Positions 29,540 to 37,866 of a stretch of 64,000 nt of DNA are shown piece after piece. Numbering within the stretch: the stretch's first letter is position 1; each line of letters opens with the position of its first letter. Under the pieces are notes generated by a model, which saw nothing but the letters and a program-made list of their open reading frames with translations, was not told the origin of the DNA and made no database searches. The stretch is from Opitutia bacterium (GTDB lineage Bacteria > Verrucomicrobiota > Verrucomicrobiia > Opitutales > Opitutaceae): the NCBI GenBank assembly GCA_016217595.1, contig JACRHS010000020.1:186001-250000 (forward strand), in the 5' to 3' direction. The translations under genes were made by a program, and so were the position numbers.

Positions 29540-30145
29540 ATGCGGCCCACTTTCCGCCCTTCCGTCCTTTTGCTGCTCGCCCTTGCGGGAGCTCTCTCCG
29601 CGCAAACGCCGGGCGGCCTGACCTCCGACTCGCCCTTTCTGCCGGCCGGTGGCGCGGCGGCCGCAGGTCCCGCCGAAAACGCCACGCTGGAATTTCGCGG
29701 CATGATGGTCCGCAACGGCGAAGAAGTCTTCTGTCTCGTCGATACCTCCACCCCCGCGAAGAAAAGCGTCTGGATCAAGACCAACGAAACCGGCCGCGAT
29801 TTCATCGTGAAGAGTTACGATCCCGCGAGCGACACCCTCACCGTCGACAACCGCGGACGCATTTTGCAGATCACACTGTTGAAACCCAAGGTGGGCTCCT
29901 CCGGCGCACCGATGGCCATCGCCAGCGGCCACATGGGCGGGCAACCGCAACCCGGCGCGCCCATTGCCCCGGTCGTGCTCAACCCCACGCCGGCCGACGA
30001 GGCCAAGCGCCTCGAAGCATTCGCCACCGAGGTCCGCCGCCGCCGCCAATTGCGGGAACAGAGCATGCAACAGCAACAGCAGCCGCCGCAACAGCAGCCC
30101 GTCGGCACGCCGCAGCCCCAGCCTCCGGGCGTCAACGCCAACTAA
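29540..30145 (+). CDS. Secreted protein of unknown function with Gln/Pro-rich tail
   Basis: ATG 29540 (MRPTFRPSVLLLLALAGALSAQ) gives 201 residues with a clear signal peptide. A compact beta-rich segment follows (about residues 50-120: ATLEFRGMMVRNGEEVFCLVDTSTP, VWIKTNETG, LTVDNRGRILQITL), then a Pro/Gly linker and a Gln-rich end. The first part recalls small beta-barrel modules of pilus/secretion accessory proteins, but I cannot assign a family. A TATACT -10-like box lies at 29522-29527, 12 bp before the start. It stands between an alpha/beta hydrolase and the ABC exporter pair. Confidence 0.75.
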   Translation: MRPTFRPSVLLLLALAGALSAQTPGGLTSDSPFLPAGGAAAAGPAENATLEFRGMMVRNGEEVFCLVDTSTPAKKSVWIKTNETGRDFIVKSYDPASDTLTVDNRGRILQITLLKPKVGSSGAPMAIASGHMGGQPQPGAPIAPVVLNPTPADEAKRLEAFATEVRRRRQLREQSMQQQQQPPQQQPVGTPQPQPPGVNAN

Positions 30146-30226
30146 CCGGGCCCTCCGTTCTCCACGTCGGGACGAGGAAAACATGCGTGCGCTCCGGCGA
30201 CGAAGCGTCAACTTAGCCGGCTGACC

Positions 30227-32113
30227 ATGCCGAGTCCGGAATCCACGCCGCCCGTTGCCACCGTCAGTCCCTCCAACTGGACGCTGATCCGGCGGTTGTT
30301 TGGACTGGCCTGGCGCTATCGGCTGCGCTGCCTCCAGGTGCTCGGCATCCAACTTGTCCTGCTCACCATGGGCATGATCGGCCTGAGTTTCACCGGGCTC
30401 GGCATCGATTACATCCGACACCGGGTGGACGGCACGCCGCTCGTCACTAACCAGCTGCATCTCTCGCTGCCCGCCGACTGGCCCTGGTCGCAGGTGTTGC
30501 TCCTGCTCGGCGGACTCATCCTCGGCCTGGCGGTCTGCCGCGCCCTGCTCAATTACCACTACGCCGTCGCCGTCAACCTGCTCGTGCAGCAACATCTCGT
30601 CCGCGATCTGCGCGGCGAAGTTTACGACAAACTCCAGCGACTGAGCTTTCGTTTCTACGATGCCAACTCCACCGGCTCGATCATCACCCGCGTGACCGGC
30701 GATGTGCAGGCCGTGCGGATGTTTGTCGACCAGGTGCTGATCCCGAGCGTGATCATGCTCATCTCGCTCACGGTCTACGTCGTCTACATGGCGAGCCTGA
30801 GCCCGGCGCTCACGCTCGCATGTCTCGCCACCACGCCCGTCCTCGCGTTGATGTCGATGTGGTTCGCGCGCCGCATCCAGCCGCGCTACGCCCACAACCG
30901 CACGCTGGTCGAAAAACTCGTGCAACTGCTCGCGGAAAACATCCAGGGCATCGCCGTCGCCAAGGGCTTCGGCCGCGAGGGCGAGTTGCGCGAACGGTTC
31001 GCGGTCGCCAATCGCGAAGTGCTCACCCAACAGCACGGCATCTTCTGGCGCGTCAGCCTCTACTCGCCCGCCGTCGGCCTGCTCACACGCATCAACATGA
31101 TGGTGCTGCTTGGCTACGGCGGCTGGCTCGTCGCACAGGGCAAACTTCCACTCGGCACCGGCCTGATCGTGTTCGCCGGCCTGCTCGAACAGTTCTCCGG
31201 ACAGGTCAACACGGTCGCCAACATCGTCAACTCGGTGCAGCAATCCCTCATCGGCGCGCGCCGCGTCTTCGAGATTCTCGACGCGCCCATCGAGGTGAAA
31301 ACCGCGCCCGGCGCGCGCCGCCTACCGCGCCTCACCGGTCGCGTGACCTTCGACAACGTCAGCTTTGCGTACGACGGCATCGCCCCCGTGTTGCGCAACA
31401 TCGAACTCGATGTGCAACCCGGCCAGTGCGTCGCCATCCTCGGCGCCACCGGCGCGGGCAAAAGCGTTTTGATGAGCCTGATCCCGCGGTTCTACGACCC
31501 GACGCAGGGCCGCCTGCTGCTCGACGGACACGACGCGCGCCAGATTCATCTCGACGATCTGCGGCGCAACATCGGCATCGTGTTTCAGGAAAGTTTCCTC
31601 TTCTCGCACACCGTCGCGGCCAACATCGCTTTCGGCCACCCCGACGCCTCGCCCGCGCAAATCGAGAAGGCCGCGCGCATCGCCGCCGCGCATGATTTCA
31701 TCCAAGGCCTGCCGGCCGGTTACGCGACAGTGTTGGGCGAAAGCGGCAACACCCTCTCCGGCGGCCAGCGCCAGCGCCTCGCCATCGCGCGCGCGGTCCT
31801 GCTCGAACCTGCCATCCTGCTGCTCGACGACCCCACCGCCGCCATCGACAGCGAGACGGAGCACGAGATTTTCGCCGCCCTCGACCGCGCCATCGCCGGC
31901 CGCACGACGTTCATCGTCGCACACCGTCTCAGCACGCTGCGCCGTGCCGACTTCATCATCGTAATGGACGACGGCCGGATCGTGCAGCGCGGCACCCACG
32001 AGGAATTGATGCGCGTGCCGGGCCCGTACCGCCACGTCGCCAGCCTGCAATTGGTGGACGGCAGCGAACTGGCCCAACTCGGCGCGCGCGCCCCGAAAGG
32101 AGATCGCGCATGA
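30227..32113 (+). CDS. ABC exporter half-transporter A (degenerate ATP site)
   Basis: Encodes 628 residues: six membrane helices (about 35-325, with RLSFRFYDANSTGSIITRVTGDVQAVR between) and a nucleotide-binding domain. Walker A GATGAGKS is at 406-413, signature LSGGQ at 510-514, and the Walker B end is LLLDDP with Asp535 where the catalytic Glu normally stands. The H-loop His is present (IVAHRLSTL). The following gene overlaps by 4 bp (ATGA) and encodes the partner, so the product is a heterodimeric exporter. In such pairs one composite ATP site is impaired; the Asp535 change fits that. Substrate may be lipid, peptide or drug; unknown. Confidence 0.94.
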   Translation: MPSPESTPPVATVSPSNWTLIRRLFGLAWRYRLRCLQVLGIQLVLLTMGMIGLSFTGLGIDYIRHRVDGTPLVTNQLHLSLPADWPWSQVLLLLGGLILGLAVCRALLNYHYAVAVNLLVQQHLVRDLRGEVYDKLQRLSFRFYDANSTGSIITRVTGDVQAVRMFVDQVLIPSVIMLISLTVYVVYMASLSPALTLACLATTPVLALMSMWFARRIQPRYAHNRTLVEKLVQLLAENIQGIAVAKGFGREGELRERFAVANREVLTQQHGIFWRVSLYSPAVGLLTRINMMVLLGYGGWLVAQGKLPLGTGLIVFAGLLEQFSGQVNTVANIVNSVQQSLIGARRVFEILDAPIEVKTAPGARRLPRLTGRVTFDNVSFAYDGIAPVLRNIELDVQPGQCVAILGATGAGKSVLMSLIPRFYDPTQGRLLLDGHDARQIHLDDLRRNIGIVFQESFLFSHTVAANIAFGHPDASPAQIEKAARIAAAHDFIQGLPAGYATVLGESGNTLSGGQRQRLAIARAVLLEPAILLLDDPTAAIDSETEHEIFAALDRAIAGRTTFIVAHRLSTLRRADFIIVMDDGRIVQRGTHEELMRVPGPYRHVASLQLVDGSELAQLGARAPKGDRA

Positions 32114-33972
32114 GCGAACTGCCCGCCAAGCCCAAAGGCTTCATGCTCGTGCATCGTCGCGATGACGACGATGACGACACAACGATGCGCCCGCTCGAAT
32201 GGGGCCTGATCCGCCGGCTCTTCACGTACGCGCAGCCGGTGAAGAAGAAACTCACCCTGCTTACGGTTTTCACCATCATCCGCGGCGCGCAGTTGCCCGC
32301 GCTCACCTGGATCGTGGGCCTGGCCATCTCGGGACCGATCGCACACCACGACACCGCGCTCCTCGTATGGGCGGTCGCCGGCTACGGATTGCTCGCGCTC
32401 ACCACCGACGGGCTGTTCCACTTCCGCCAACGCTTCGCGCTGGAGATCGGCGAAACCGTCGTGCACGGCATGCGGCAGGAAATCCTCGACCGCGTCCAAC
32501 GGATGCCGATGAGCTTCTTCCACCGCGTGAAGCTCGGCCGCATCATTAGCCGCGTGACGAGCGACGTGGAGGCGCTGCGCGTCGGCATTCAAGACGTGCT
32601 CTTCGTGAGCGCCGTCCAGGGCGGGCAGATGGTGTTTGCCGCCATCGTCATGGCGTTCTGCGACTGGCCGCTCTTCCTCGTGGTGCTGGCGATGGCGCCG
32701 GTACTCTGGGTGATCAACCGCCATTTCCGGCTCAAACTCAGCCATTACACCCGCGCGGCCACGGAAAGCTTTTCGCGCGTCACCGCCACGCTGGCCGAAT
32801 CGGTCAACGGCATCCGCGTCACACAGGGCTTCGTCCGCCAGCAAACCAACTCCGGCCTCTTCCGCTCGCTGCTCGCCGACCACTCGCGCTACAACGTCGC
32901 CCTCGCGCGCACCTCGGCAATCCTCATCCCGCTGCTCGAACTCAACAGCCAGTTCTTCGTGGCCATCCTGCTCATGTTTGGCGGCTGGCGCACCTTTCAC
33001 GGCTACATGACCACGGCCGAGCTGATCCAGTTTTTCTTCCTCGCCAATCTGTTCTTCTCCCCGATCGCAATCATCGGAAACCAGTTCAACCAGGCGCTCG
33101 TCGCCATGGCCAGCGCCGAGCGCGTTTTCCGCCTGATCGACACGCCGCCCGACTGGGAGGACGATTCGGCCGCCACGCCGCTGCCCGACCCGCGCGCCGC
33201 ACCGGCGGCGGCCCCGGACGCGCCACGCGGCATGCAGATCGAATTTCGCGGTGTGACCTTCGGCTACGATCCGGCCCGCCCCGTGCTGCACGGGATCGAT
33301 TTCGCCGCCGCCCCGGGCCAGACCATCGCGCTGGTGGGCCACACCGGCAGCGGCAAGAGCTCCATCGTCAACCTCGTCGCCAAATTCTACCTACCGACGT
33401 CGGGCGAGATCCGCATCGACGGCCGCGAAATCCGCACGCTCACGAGCCACTCGCTCCACCGGCAGATGGGGCTGGTGGCCCAGCAAAATTTCCTCTTCGG
33501 CGGCACGGTGCGCGACAACATCCGCTTTTCCCGGCCCGAGGCCAGCGACACCGAGGTGCGCGACGCCGCCGCGCGGCTCGATTGCCTCGATCTGCTGGAA
33601 GCCTTGCCGCGCGGGCTCGATACCGAGGTCGGCGAGAAGGGCGCCAACCTCTCGGTCGGCCAGCGCCAGCTCATCTGTTTCGCCCGCGCGCTCCTCGCCG
33701 ACCCCCGGCTCGTGCTCCTCGACGAAGCCACCAGCTCAATCGACGCGCTGACCGAGGCGCGGCTGCAGCAGGCGCTCGTGCGGCTGCTCCAGGGGCGCAC
33801 CAGTTTCATCGTGGCCCACCGGCTCTCTACCATCCGCCGCGCCGATCTGGTGCTGGTGCTCGACCAGGGGCGTATCCTGGAACGCGGTACACACGCCACG
33901 CTCCTGGCCGCCGGCGGACGCTACGCCGAGCTCTACGAACAGTTCGTGCAAGTCGACAGTCCCGCGCGCTGA
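32110..33972 (+). CDS. ABC exporter half-transporter B
   Basis: Encodes 620 residues with six membrane helices and an NBD. Walker A is GHTGSGKSS, the signature is LSVGQ (second Gly of LSGGQ replaced by Val), and Walker B is VLLDEATSSID with the catalytic Glu intact. In the dimer, its altered signature faces the Walker B-defective site of subunit A, so one composite site is degenerate on both sides and the other (Walker A/B of B with LSGGQ of A) is fully canonical. Its start overlaps the stop of subunit A by 4 bp. Confidence 0.94.
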   Translation: MSELPAKPKGFMLVHRRDDDDDDTTMRPLEWGLIRRLFTYAQPVKKKLTLLTVFTIIRGAQLPALTWIVGLAISGPIAHHDTALLVWAVAGYGLLALTTDGLFHFRQRFALEIGETVVHGMRQEILDRVQRMPMSFFHRVKLGRIISRVTSDVEALRVGIQDVLFVSAVQGGQMVFAAIVMAFCDWPLFLVVLAMAPVLWVINRHFRLKLSHYTRAATESFSRVTATLAESVNGIRVTQGFVRQQTNSGLFRSLLADHSRYNVALARTSAILIPLLELNSQFFVAILLMFGGWRTFHGYMTTAELIQFFFLANLFFSPIAIIGNQFNQALVAMASAERVFRLIDTPPDWEDDSAATPLPDPRAAPAAAPDAPRGMQIEFRGVTFGYDPARPVLHGIDFAAAPGQTIALVGHTGSGKSSIVNLVAKFYLPTSGEIRIDGREIRTLTSHSLHRQMGLVAQQNFLFGGTVRDNIRFSRPEASDTEVRDAAARLDCLDLLEALPRGLDTEVGEKGANLSVGQRQLICFARALLADPRLVLLDEATSSIDALTEARLQQALVRLLQGRTSFIVAHRLSTIRRADLVLVLDQGRILERGTHATLLAAGGRYAELYEQFVQVDSPAR

Positions 33973-34113
33973 GCCCGGGGGCCCCGGCTGTCAAGCTTGC
34001 GTAACCTCCTTATTTTCCCTCGCAGCTAGGCAATTTTTCACTCGGCAAACGCCCTCCTTTCCCTCTAGAACCGGTCTCGCTTACAGACTAAGCACTCTCA
34101 ACCTCCCCGTATC

Positions 34114-34383
34114 ATGGCCAAAAAATCAGCTCGTAAACCGAACGCCGCGTTCATGAAGCCAGTCACGCCCGATGCCGCCCTCGCTGCGGTGGTGGGCTCG
34201 AAACCGCTCCCCCGCACGGAGCTCACGAAGAAACTCTGGGACTACATCAAAAAGAACGGTCTCCAGGACAAGAAGGACAAGAAGCAGATCAATGCCGACG
34301 CCACCCTCAAGGCGGTGTTCAATGGCAAGAACAAGGTCAGCATGTTCGAGATGACCAAGCTCGTCTCGGGCCACGTTTCCTAA
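34114..34383 (+). CDS. Stand-alone SWIB/MDM2-domain protein
   Basis: Encodes 89 residues: a basic N-terminal arm (AKKSARKPNAAF) and one SWIB domain (LPRTELTKKLWDYIKKNGLQDKKDKKQINADATLKAVF...KVSMFEMTKLVSGHV). SWIB domains are best known from eukaryotic SWI/SNF complexes and from chlamydial proteins, where one is fused to topoisomerase I. Bacterial stand-alone copies are thought to bind DNA or nucleoid proteins, but their role is not established. It has its own terminator and about 140 bp of upstream leader, so it is probably a single-gene unit. Confidence 0.92.
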   Translation: MAKKSARKPNAAFMKPVTPDAALAAVVGSKPLPRTELTKKLWDYIKKNGLQDKKDKKQINADATLKAVFNGKNKVSMFEMTKLVSGHVS

Positions 34384-34406
34384 ACGCGTCCGTAAGTTTT
34401 AACCAA

Positions 34407-34440
34407 GCCGCCGTCAGCTCTAGCTGGCGGCGGTTTTTTT
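34407..34440 (+). terminator. Intrinsic terminator of the SWIB gene
   Basis: 12-bp stem with two G-T pairs, a TCTA loop, and seven T. It begins 24 bp after the stop. Confidence 0.93.
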
Positions 34441-34514
34441 GTGCCCATGCAACGGAGCGGTCCATGGCGTGCCCCAGTTTAGGCCCTCGCATTCAAGCTT
34501 GCTTTGTGATTTCT

Positions 34515-34528
34515 TAGTGATATCACTA
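34515..34528. promoter_or_regulatory. 14-bp perfect palindrome before the SPFH-Arc pair
   Basis: TAGTGATATCACTA, centred 31 bp before ATG 34553. It is AT-rich in a GC-rich neighbourhood and lies where a promoter should be (TTGCTT at 34499-34504 is a possible -35). Because the second gene of the pair encodes an Arc-type ribbon-helix-helix protein, this could be its autoregulatory operator (inference). Confidence 0.5.
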
Positions 34529-34552
34529 TGAAATCTTATAACCCATATCGCC

Positions 34553-35452
34553 ATGAGTACCGAATCCGTTGCGCAAAGCACCAATCGCGAGCAGCCCGTC
34601 TCAGTGCGGAGCGGCTGGCTCTTTCTTTTCATCACCCTGACGCTCTATGTCGGCGCCCTGCTCTGGCTCATCGCCGGCATCCGGCTGCACGGCGGACCCG
34701 GATTTGCCCTCAGCCTGGTGGCCACCTTGCTCACCGCATTTTTCCTCTCCCTGGGCTTCTTCACGCTCCAACCCAACGAGGCCGCCGTCCTCATTCTTTT
34801 CGGCAATTACCGGGGCACGGTGCGCGCCAGCGGGTTCTTCTGGACCAACCCGTTTAATCGCAAACTCCGGATCTCGCTCCGCGCCCGTAATCTCAACGGC
34901 GACAAACTCAAGGTGAACGACAAGCGCGGCAACCCGGTCGAGATCGCCGCCGTGGTCGTCTGGCGCGTGCGCGACACCGCCCAGGCCGTCTTCGATGTCG
35001 AGAATTACGACTCCTACGTGCGGGTGCAGAGCGAATCCGCCGTGCGCCACGTGGCCAGCGGCTACGCCTACGACGAGGGCGAGCCCGGCGAGCTCACCCT
35101 GCGCGGCGGCAGTGACGAAGTGTCGGCCGCGCTCCGCACCGAACTCCAAGAGCGCCTCGCCCGCGCCGGCGTCGAGGTCCAGGAGGCTCGCCTCACCCAC
35201 CTCGCTTACGCGCCGGAGATCGCGCAGGCGATGCTCCGTCGCCAGCAAGCCGAGGCGGTGATCGCCGCGCGTCAGAAGATCGTGCACGGCGCCGTCAGCA
35301 TGGTGGAAATGGCGCTGCACGAATTATCGGCCAAAAAAGTCGTGCAACTCGACGAAGAGCGCAAAGCCGCCATGGTTTCCAACCTCCTCGTGGTGCTCTG
35401 CGGCGAGTCCGAGGCCCAACCGGTGATCAACACCGGCACGCTCTATAACTAA
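34553..35452 (+). CDS. SPFH/Band 7 (prohibitin-like) membrane protein
   Basis: Encodes 299 residues. Two hydrophobic segments (about 22-42 and 50-72) anchor it, then [33 protein letters not shown] opens the SPFH domain, followed by [42 protein letters not shown] and a C-terminal helical part with [33 protein letters not shown]. This is typical of stomatin/prohibitin proteins that oligomerise in membranes and scaffold other proteins. The next gene, 72 bp downstream, encodes a small Arc-type protein, a pairing that I recall as common. A 14-bp palindrome precedes the gene. Confidence 0.93.
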   Translation: MSTESVAQSTNREQPVSVRSGWLFLFITLTLYVGALLWLIAGIRLHGGPGFALSLVATLLTAFFLSLGFFTLQPNEAAVLILFGNYRGTVRASGFFWTNPFNRKLRISLRARNLNGDKLKVNDKRGNPVEIAAVVVWRVRDTAQAVFDVENYDSYVRVQSESAVRHVASGYAYDEGEPGELTLRGGSDEVSAALRTELQERLARAGVEVQEARLTHLAYAPEIAQAMLRRQQAEAVIAARQKIVHGAVSMVEMALHELSAKKVVQLDEERKAAMVSNLLVVLCGESEAQPVINTGTLYN

Positions 35453-35524
35453 GCCATCTTTTCAACCACAGCTGCCCGCTTTCTTGCCAAAGGCGCGCGG
35501 CTGCATCTAGTCGAAACCGCCCAC

Positions 35525-35719
35525 ATGGCCGCCGAAGACCGCAAAGCCTTTCTCCTCCGCATCGACCCAAAACTCTGGGCCGAGCTGGAGGCGTGGGCGG
35601 CGGACGAGCTGCGCAGTGTCAACGGGCAGGTCGAGTTCCTGCTACGCGATGCCGTGCGCCGGCGGAAGGCCTCGTCCGGCGGCGGGGAGGCCGCAACCAA
35701 CGACGCCAGCAAACGCTAG
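35525..35719 (+). CDS. Arc-type ribbon-helix-helix DNA-binding protein
   Basis: Encodes 64 residues. [42 protein letters not shown] fits the Arc/MetJ ribbon-helix-helix fold: a beta strand (AFLLRI), then two helices with the [12 protein letters not shown] motif. A short Gly/Ser tail follows. It is downstream of and probably co-transcribed with the SPFH gene. It may autoregulate the pair through the palindrome at 34515-34528, or it may be a regulator linked to the membrane protein; both are inference. No toxin gene is present, so a toxin-antitoxin pair is unlikely. Confidence 0.88.
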   Translation: MAAEDRKAFLLRIDPKLWAELEAWAADELRSVNGQVEFLLRDAVRRRKASSGGGEAATNDASKR

Positions 35720-35735
35720 CACGCGCCACACCGCG

Positions 35736-37778
35736 TTATTTGGCAGCAGTCGTTGCCGCACTCGAATCGTGCTTCCGCAAAAATGCCACGATGGCGTCCC
35801 AGATCTGCCGCTGTTGCGCAGGAGTCAGTTTCTCAATCTGCGCCTCCTTGATTTCCAGAAACTCCGGAGCGCGTCCGGCCGCCTCTAATTTTCGCCGCAT
35901 GCGATCGTGATGATCGATCCGCGTATCGCCGTCCTTCTCGCCATGGATTAGCAGTACCGGCGCGGTGATTTTCTTCGCCAGATGCACGGGCGATGCGCCG
36001 CGCAACGCCGCCTTGTCCTTGCCTGGATCGCCGATGAGTTGCCGGCGTATGTCGTAGCGCATCCAGGAATCCATCGTGCGCCGGTTCCAATTACCGCCTG
36101 CCACGAAATCCTCGAGATCCATTATGCCGGTAATCGAAATGCAACCCCGCCATAAGTCCGGGCGGCAGGCGGCCGCGTAGGCCGCCAGGTAACCGCCAAA
36201 TCCACCGCCATAAGCGTAGATACGCCTTGGATCGGCCGCGCCGCTTTGTACGGCCCAATCCACGGCTTCAGCCACATCCTCCTCAGCCGCCTCGCCGAAC
36301 CGCCGCCTCGCCGCACTCACATGCGCGTAACCGAATCCCGCCGAGCCGCGAAAGTTCACTTGGAGGACAAGGTAGCCTTCTGCGGCGAGGCGTTGCACTT
36401 CGCCATCGAAACCCCAGGTGTCGCGCGTCCACGGCCCGTCATGCAGCAACACCACGAGCGGCCGCCGCTCCCCTTTTCGATAATCAGCCGGCATGGTGAG
36501 ATAACAAAGCACCTCGTGCCCCGCCTTGCATTTCACCCAGGTCGCAAGCGTGGGTGCCGTGCGTTGGAAGCTGATCTCCGGCTTGATGCTGCCCAGACGC
36601 TGCACTTTCCCGTCCTGAGCATCGTAAAAAGCGATCGAACCCGGATCGCGGTCGCTGTATGAAAACACCGCAAAGCGTCTCAGGCTGTCATCCCAACCGC
36701 AGATGCGGTTGACCCGCTGTGGCAACAACGCATCCAAGGCTTTCTGCGCCGCAACGAATTCCGGCAAAAACCAAGTCGTGCGCTCCTGCACGTCCTCGCA
36801 ACGCATGCCACCCAGATTGCGTTGCTGGGGTACGAAGATCAGCGAGCCATTCACATCGAATTTCGGGTTGGCCAACAACGGCCCTTCCACGGCTTTCTTG
36901 GACAGATCGATCATGTACAAAGCGTAAGTGTCGCGCTTCTGGTTCGAGACGAACAGCAGGCACTCTTTCCAGAAGCCGAAGCTATAAGCTCTCGCGCCGC
37001 GGAACACATCGTTCACCAGATCCCGCGGCCACCCGTATTGAGCCGACAGCTCTTTGCCCAGCAACTCGTGCAACAAAATATCCCGGCCGTTCAATCCCTT
37101 GAAAACGAGATATTCCTCGATGCCTATCTCGCGGTTCACATTGCAGCTCCCGCGGAGCACGCCCATCTGATCGACGAGCACGCGCTCGCCAAAATACCCC
37201 AAGTGCATCGATTTGCCAGTGCGCACATTCACGCGGAAAAACTCCCCGTCGGCCGTGCCCAAGATCGAGTCAGGCTCGTGCGGCAACAACGATGCCACTT
37301 CCAGAATTTTGTGACGCACGGCACCAATGTCCTGCTTCAGCAGGATCTGATTTTTTCCGTCCAGATCGACCGCATGGAACCCATCGTATTTTTGCCGGAA
37401 CAGAATGCGCCGATTGTCCTTCCATAACACATAAAACATTTTTGCCGGCAGGGGCTTGCTCCATTCATCAGGCGGCAAATCCCAGCCAACCGTCAGACGC
37501 CGGCGCTCGGCAGGGCGATCAAGATCGACCACATACAGGCAAAGCTGGCTCTGCTCGCGCGCGGCGAAGGCCAGATGTTTGCCGTCAGGCGAAATGCCGA
37601 ACGACCAAGCCGACTGCGCCGGCTCCGCCAAGGCGGCAATCTCCTCGGGCGTGAGCTGCGCACGCATCGCGGGGATGGAGCAGACCCCAAACCACACAAT
37701 CAGCCATGCGCCATGCAAAACCCGGCGGGCCCGCAGAACATAGCACGTCCGCCACGACAATGAATTGGTTTCATTCAT
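35736..37778 (-). CDS. S9 prolyl-oligopeptidase-family protein without catalytic Ser and His (pseudoenzyme)
   Basis: Encodes 680 residues: a signal peptide (VLHGAWLIVWFGVCSIPAMRA), an N-terminal beta-propeller-like half (WSFGISPDGKHLAFAARE, RFAVFSYSDRDPGSIAFYDA), and an alpha/beta hydrolase domain from about 420. The fold is intact (RPLVVLLHDGPW, NFRGSAGFGYAH), but the nucleophile motif GxSxGG reads GGGFGG, with Gly526 (codon GGA at 36203-36201) in the Ser place. The catalytic His is replaced by Ile648 (KEAQIEKLTP against KDAMHGGWNP in the paralog). Asp616 remains. The frame is uninterrupted over 2 kb, so it appears to be kept as a non-catalytic protein. It is the downstream partner of a tandem pair on the same strand, 88 bp after the intact copy. 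Confidence 0.93.
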   Translation of the reverse strand: MNETNSLSWRTCYVLRARRVLHGAWLIVWFGVCSIPAMRAQLTPEEIAALAEPAQSAWSFGISPDGKHLAFAAREQSQLCLYVVDLDRPAERRRLTVGWDLPPDEWSKPLPAKMFYVLWKDNRRILFRQKYDGFHAVDLDGKNQILLKQDIGAVRHKILEVASLLPHEPDSILGTADGEFFRVNVRTGKSMHLGYFGERVLVDQMGVLRGSCNVNREIGIEEYLVFKGLNGRDILLHELLGKELSAQYGWPRDLVNDVFRGARAYSFGFWKECLLFVSNQKRDTYALYMIDLSKKAVEGPLLANPKFDVNGSLIFVPQQRNLGGMRCEDVQERTTWFLPEFVAAQKALDALLPQRVNRICGWDDSLRRFAVFSYSDRDPGSIAFYDAQDGKVQRLGSIKPEISFQRTAPTLATWVKCKAGHEVLCYLTMPADYRKGERRPLVVLLHDGPWTRDTWGFDGEVQRLAAEGYLVLQVNFRGSAGFGYAHVSAARRRFGEAAEEDVAEAVDWAVQSGAADPRRIYAYGGGFGGYLAAYAAACRPDLWRGCISITGIMDLEDFVAGGNWNRRTMDSWMRYDIRRQLIGDPGKDKAALRGASPVHLAKKITAPVLLIHGEKDGDTRIDHHDRMRRKLEAAGRAPEFLEIKEAQIEKLTPAQQRQIWDAIVAFLRKHDSSAATTAAK
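35757..35821 (-). repeat. Near-identical 3' block of tandem S9 genes, copy 1
   Basis: Matches 37893-37957 with few differences. It codes for the shared C-terminus QRQIWDA(I/T)(V/A)AFLRKHDS. Confidence 0.8.
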
Positions 37779-37866
37779 AGGTTTGAAATTTCGCTTTTCT
37801 CCAACGGCCGACGTGCCGGTGCCAACACAACCCTGCGCGTTTCACCAAAGCCTGTCGTCCGCTTTC

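Noticed and set aside
35525-35719. Toxin-antitoxin pair suggested by the Arc-type protein
   Set aside because: No toxin-like gene lies next to it; the neighbours are an SPFH protein and a peptidase.
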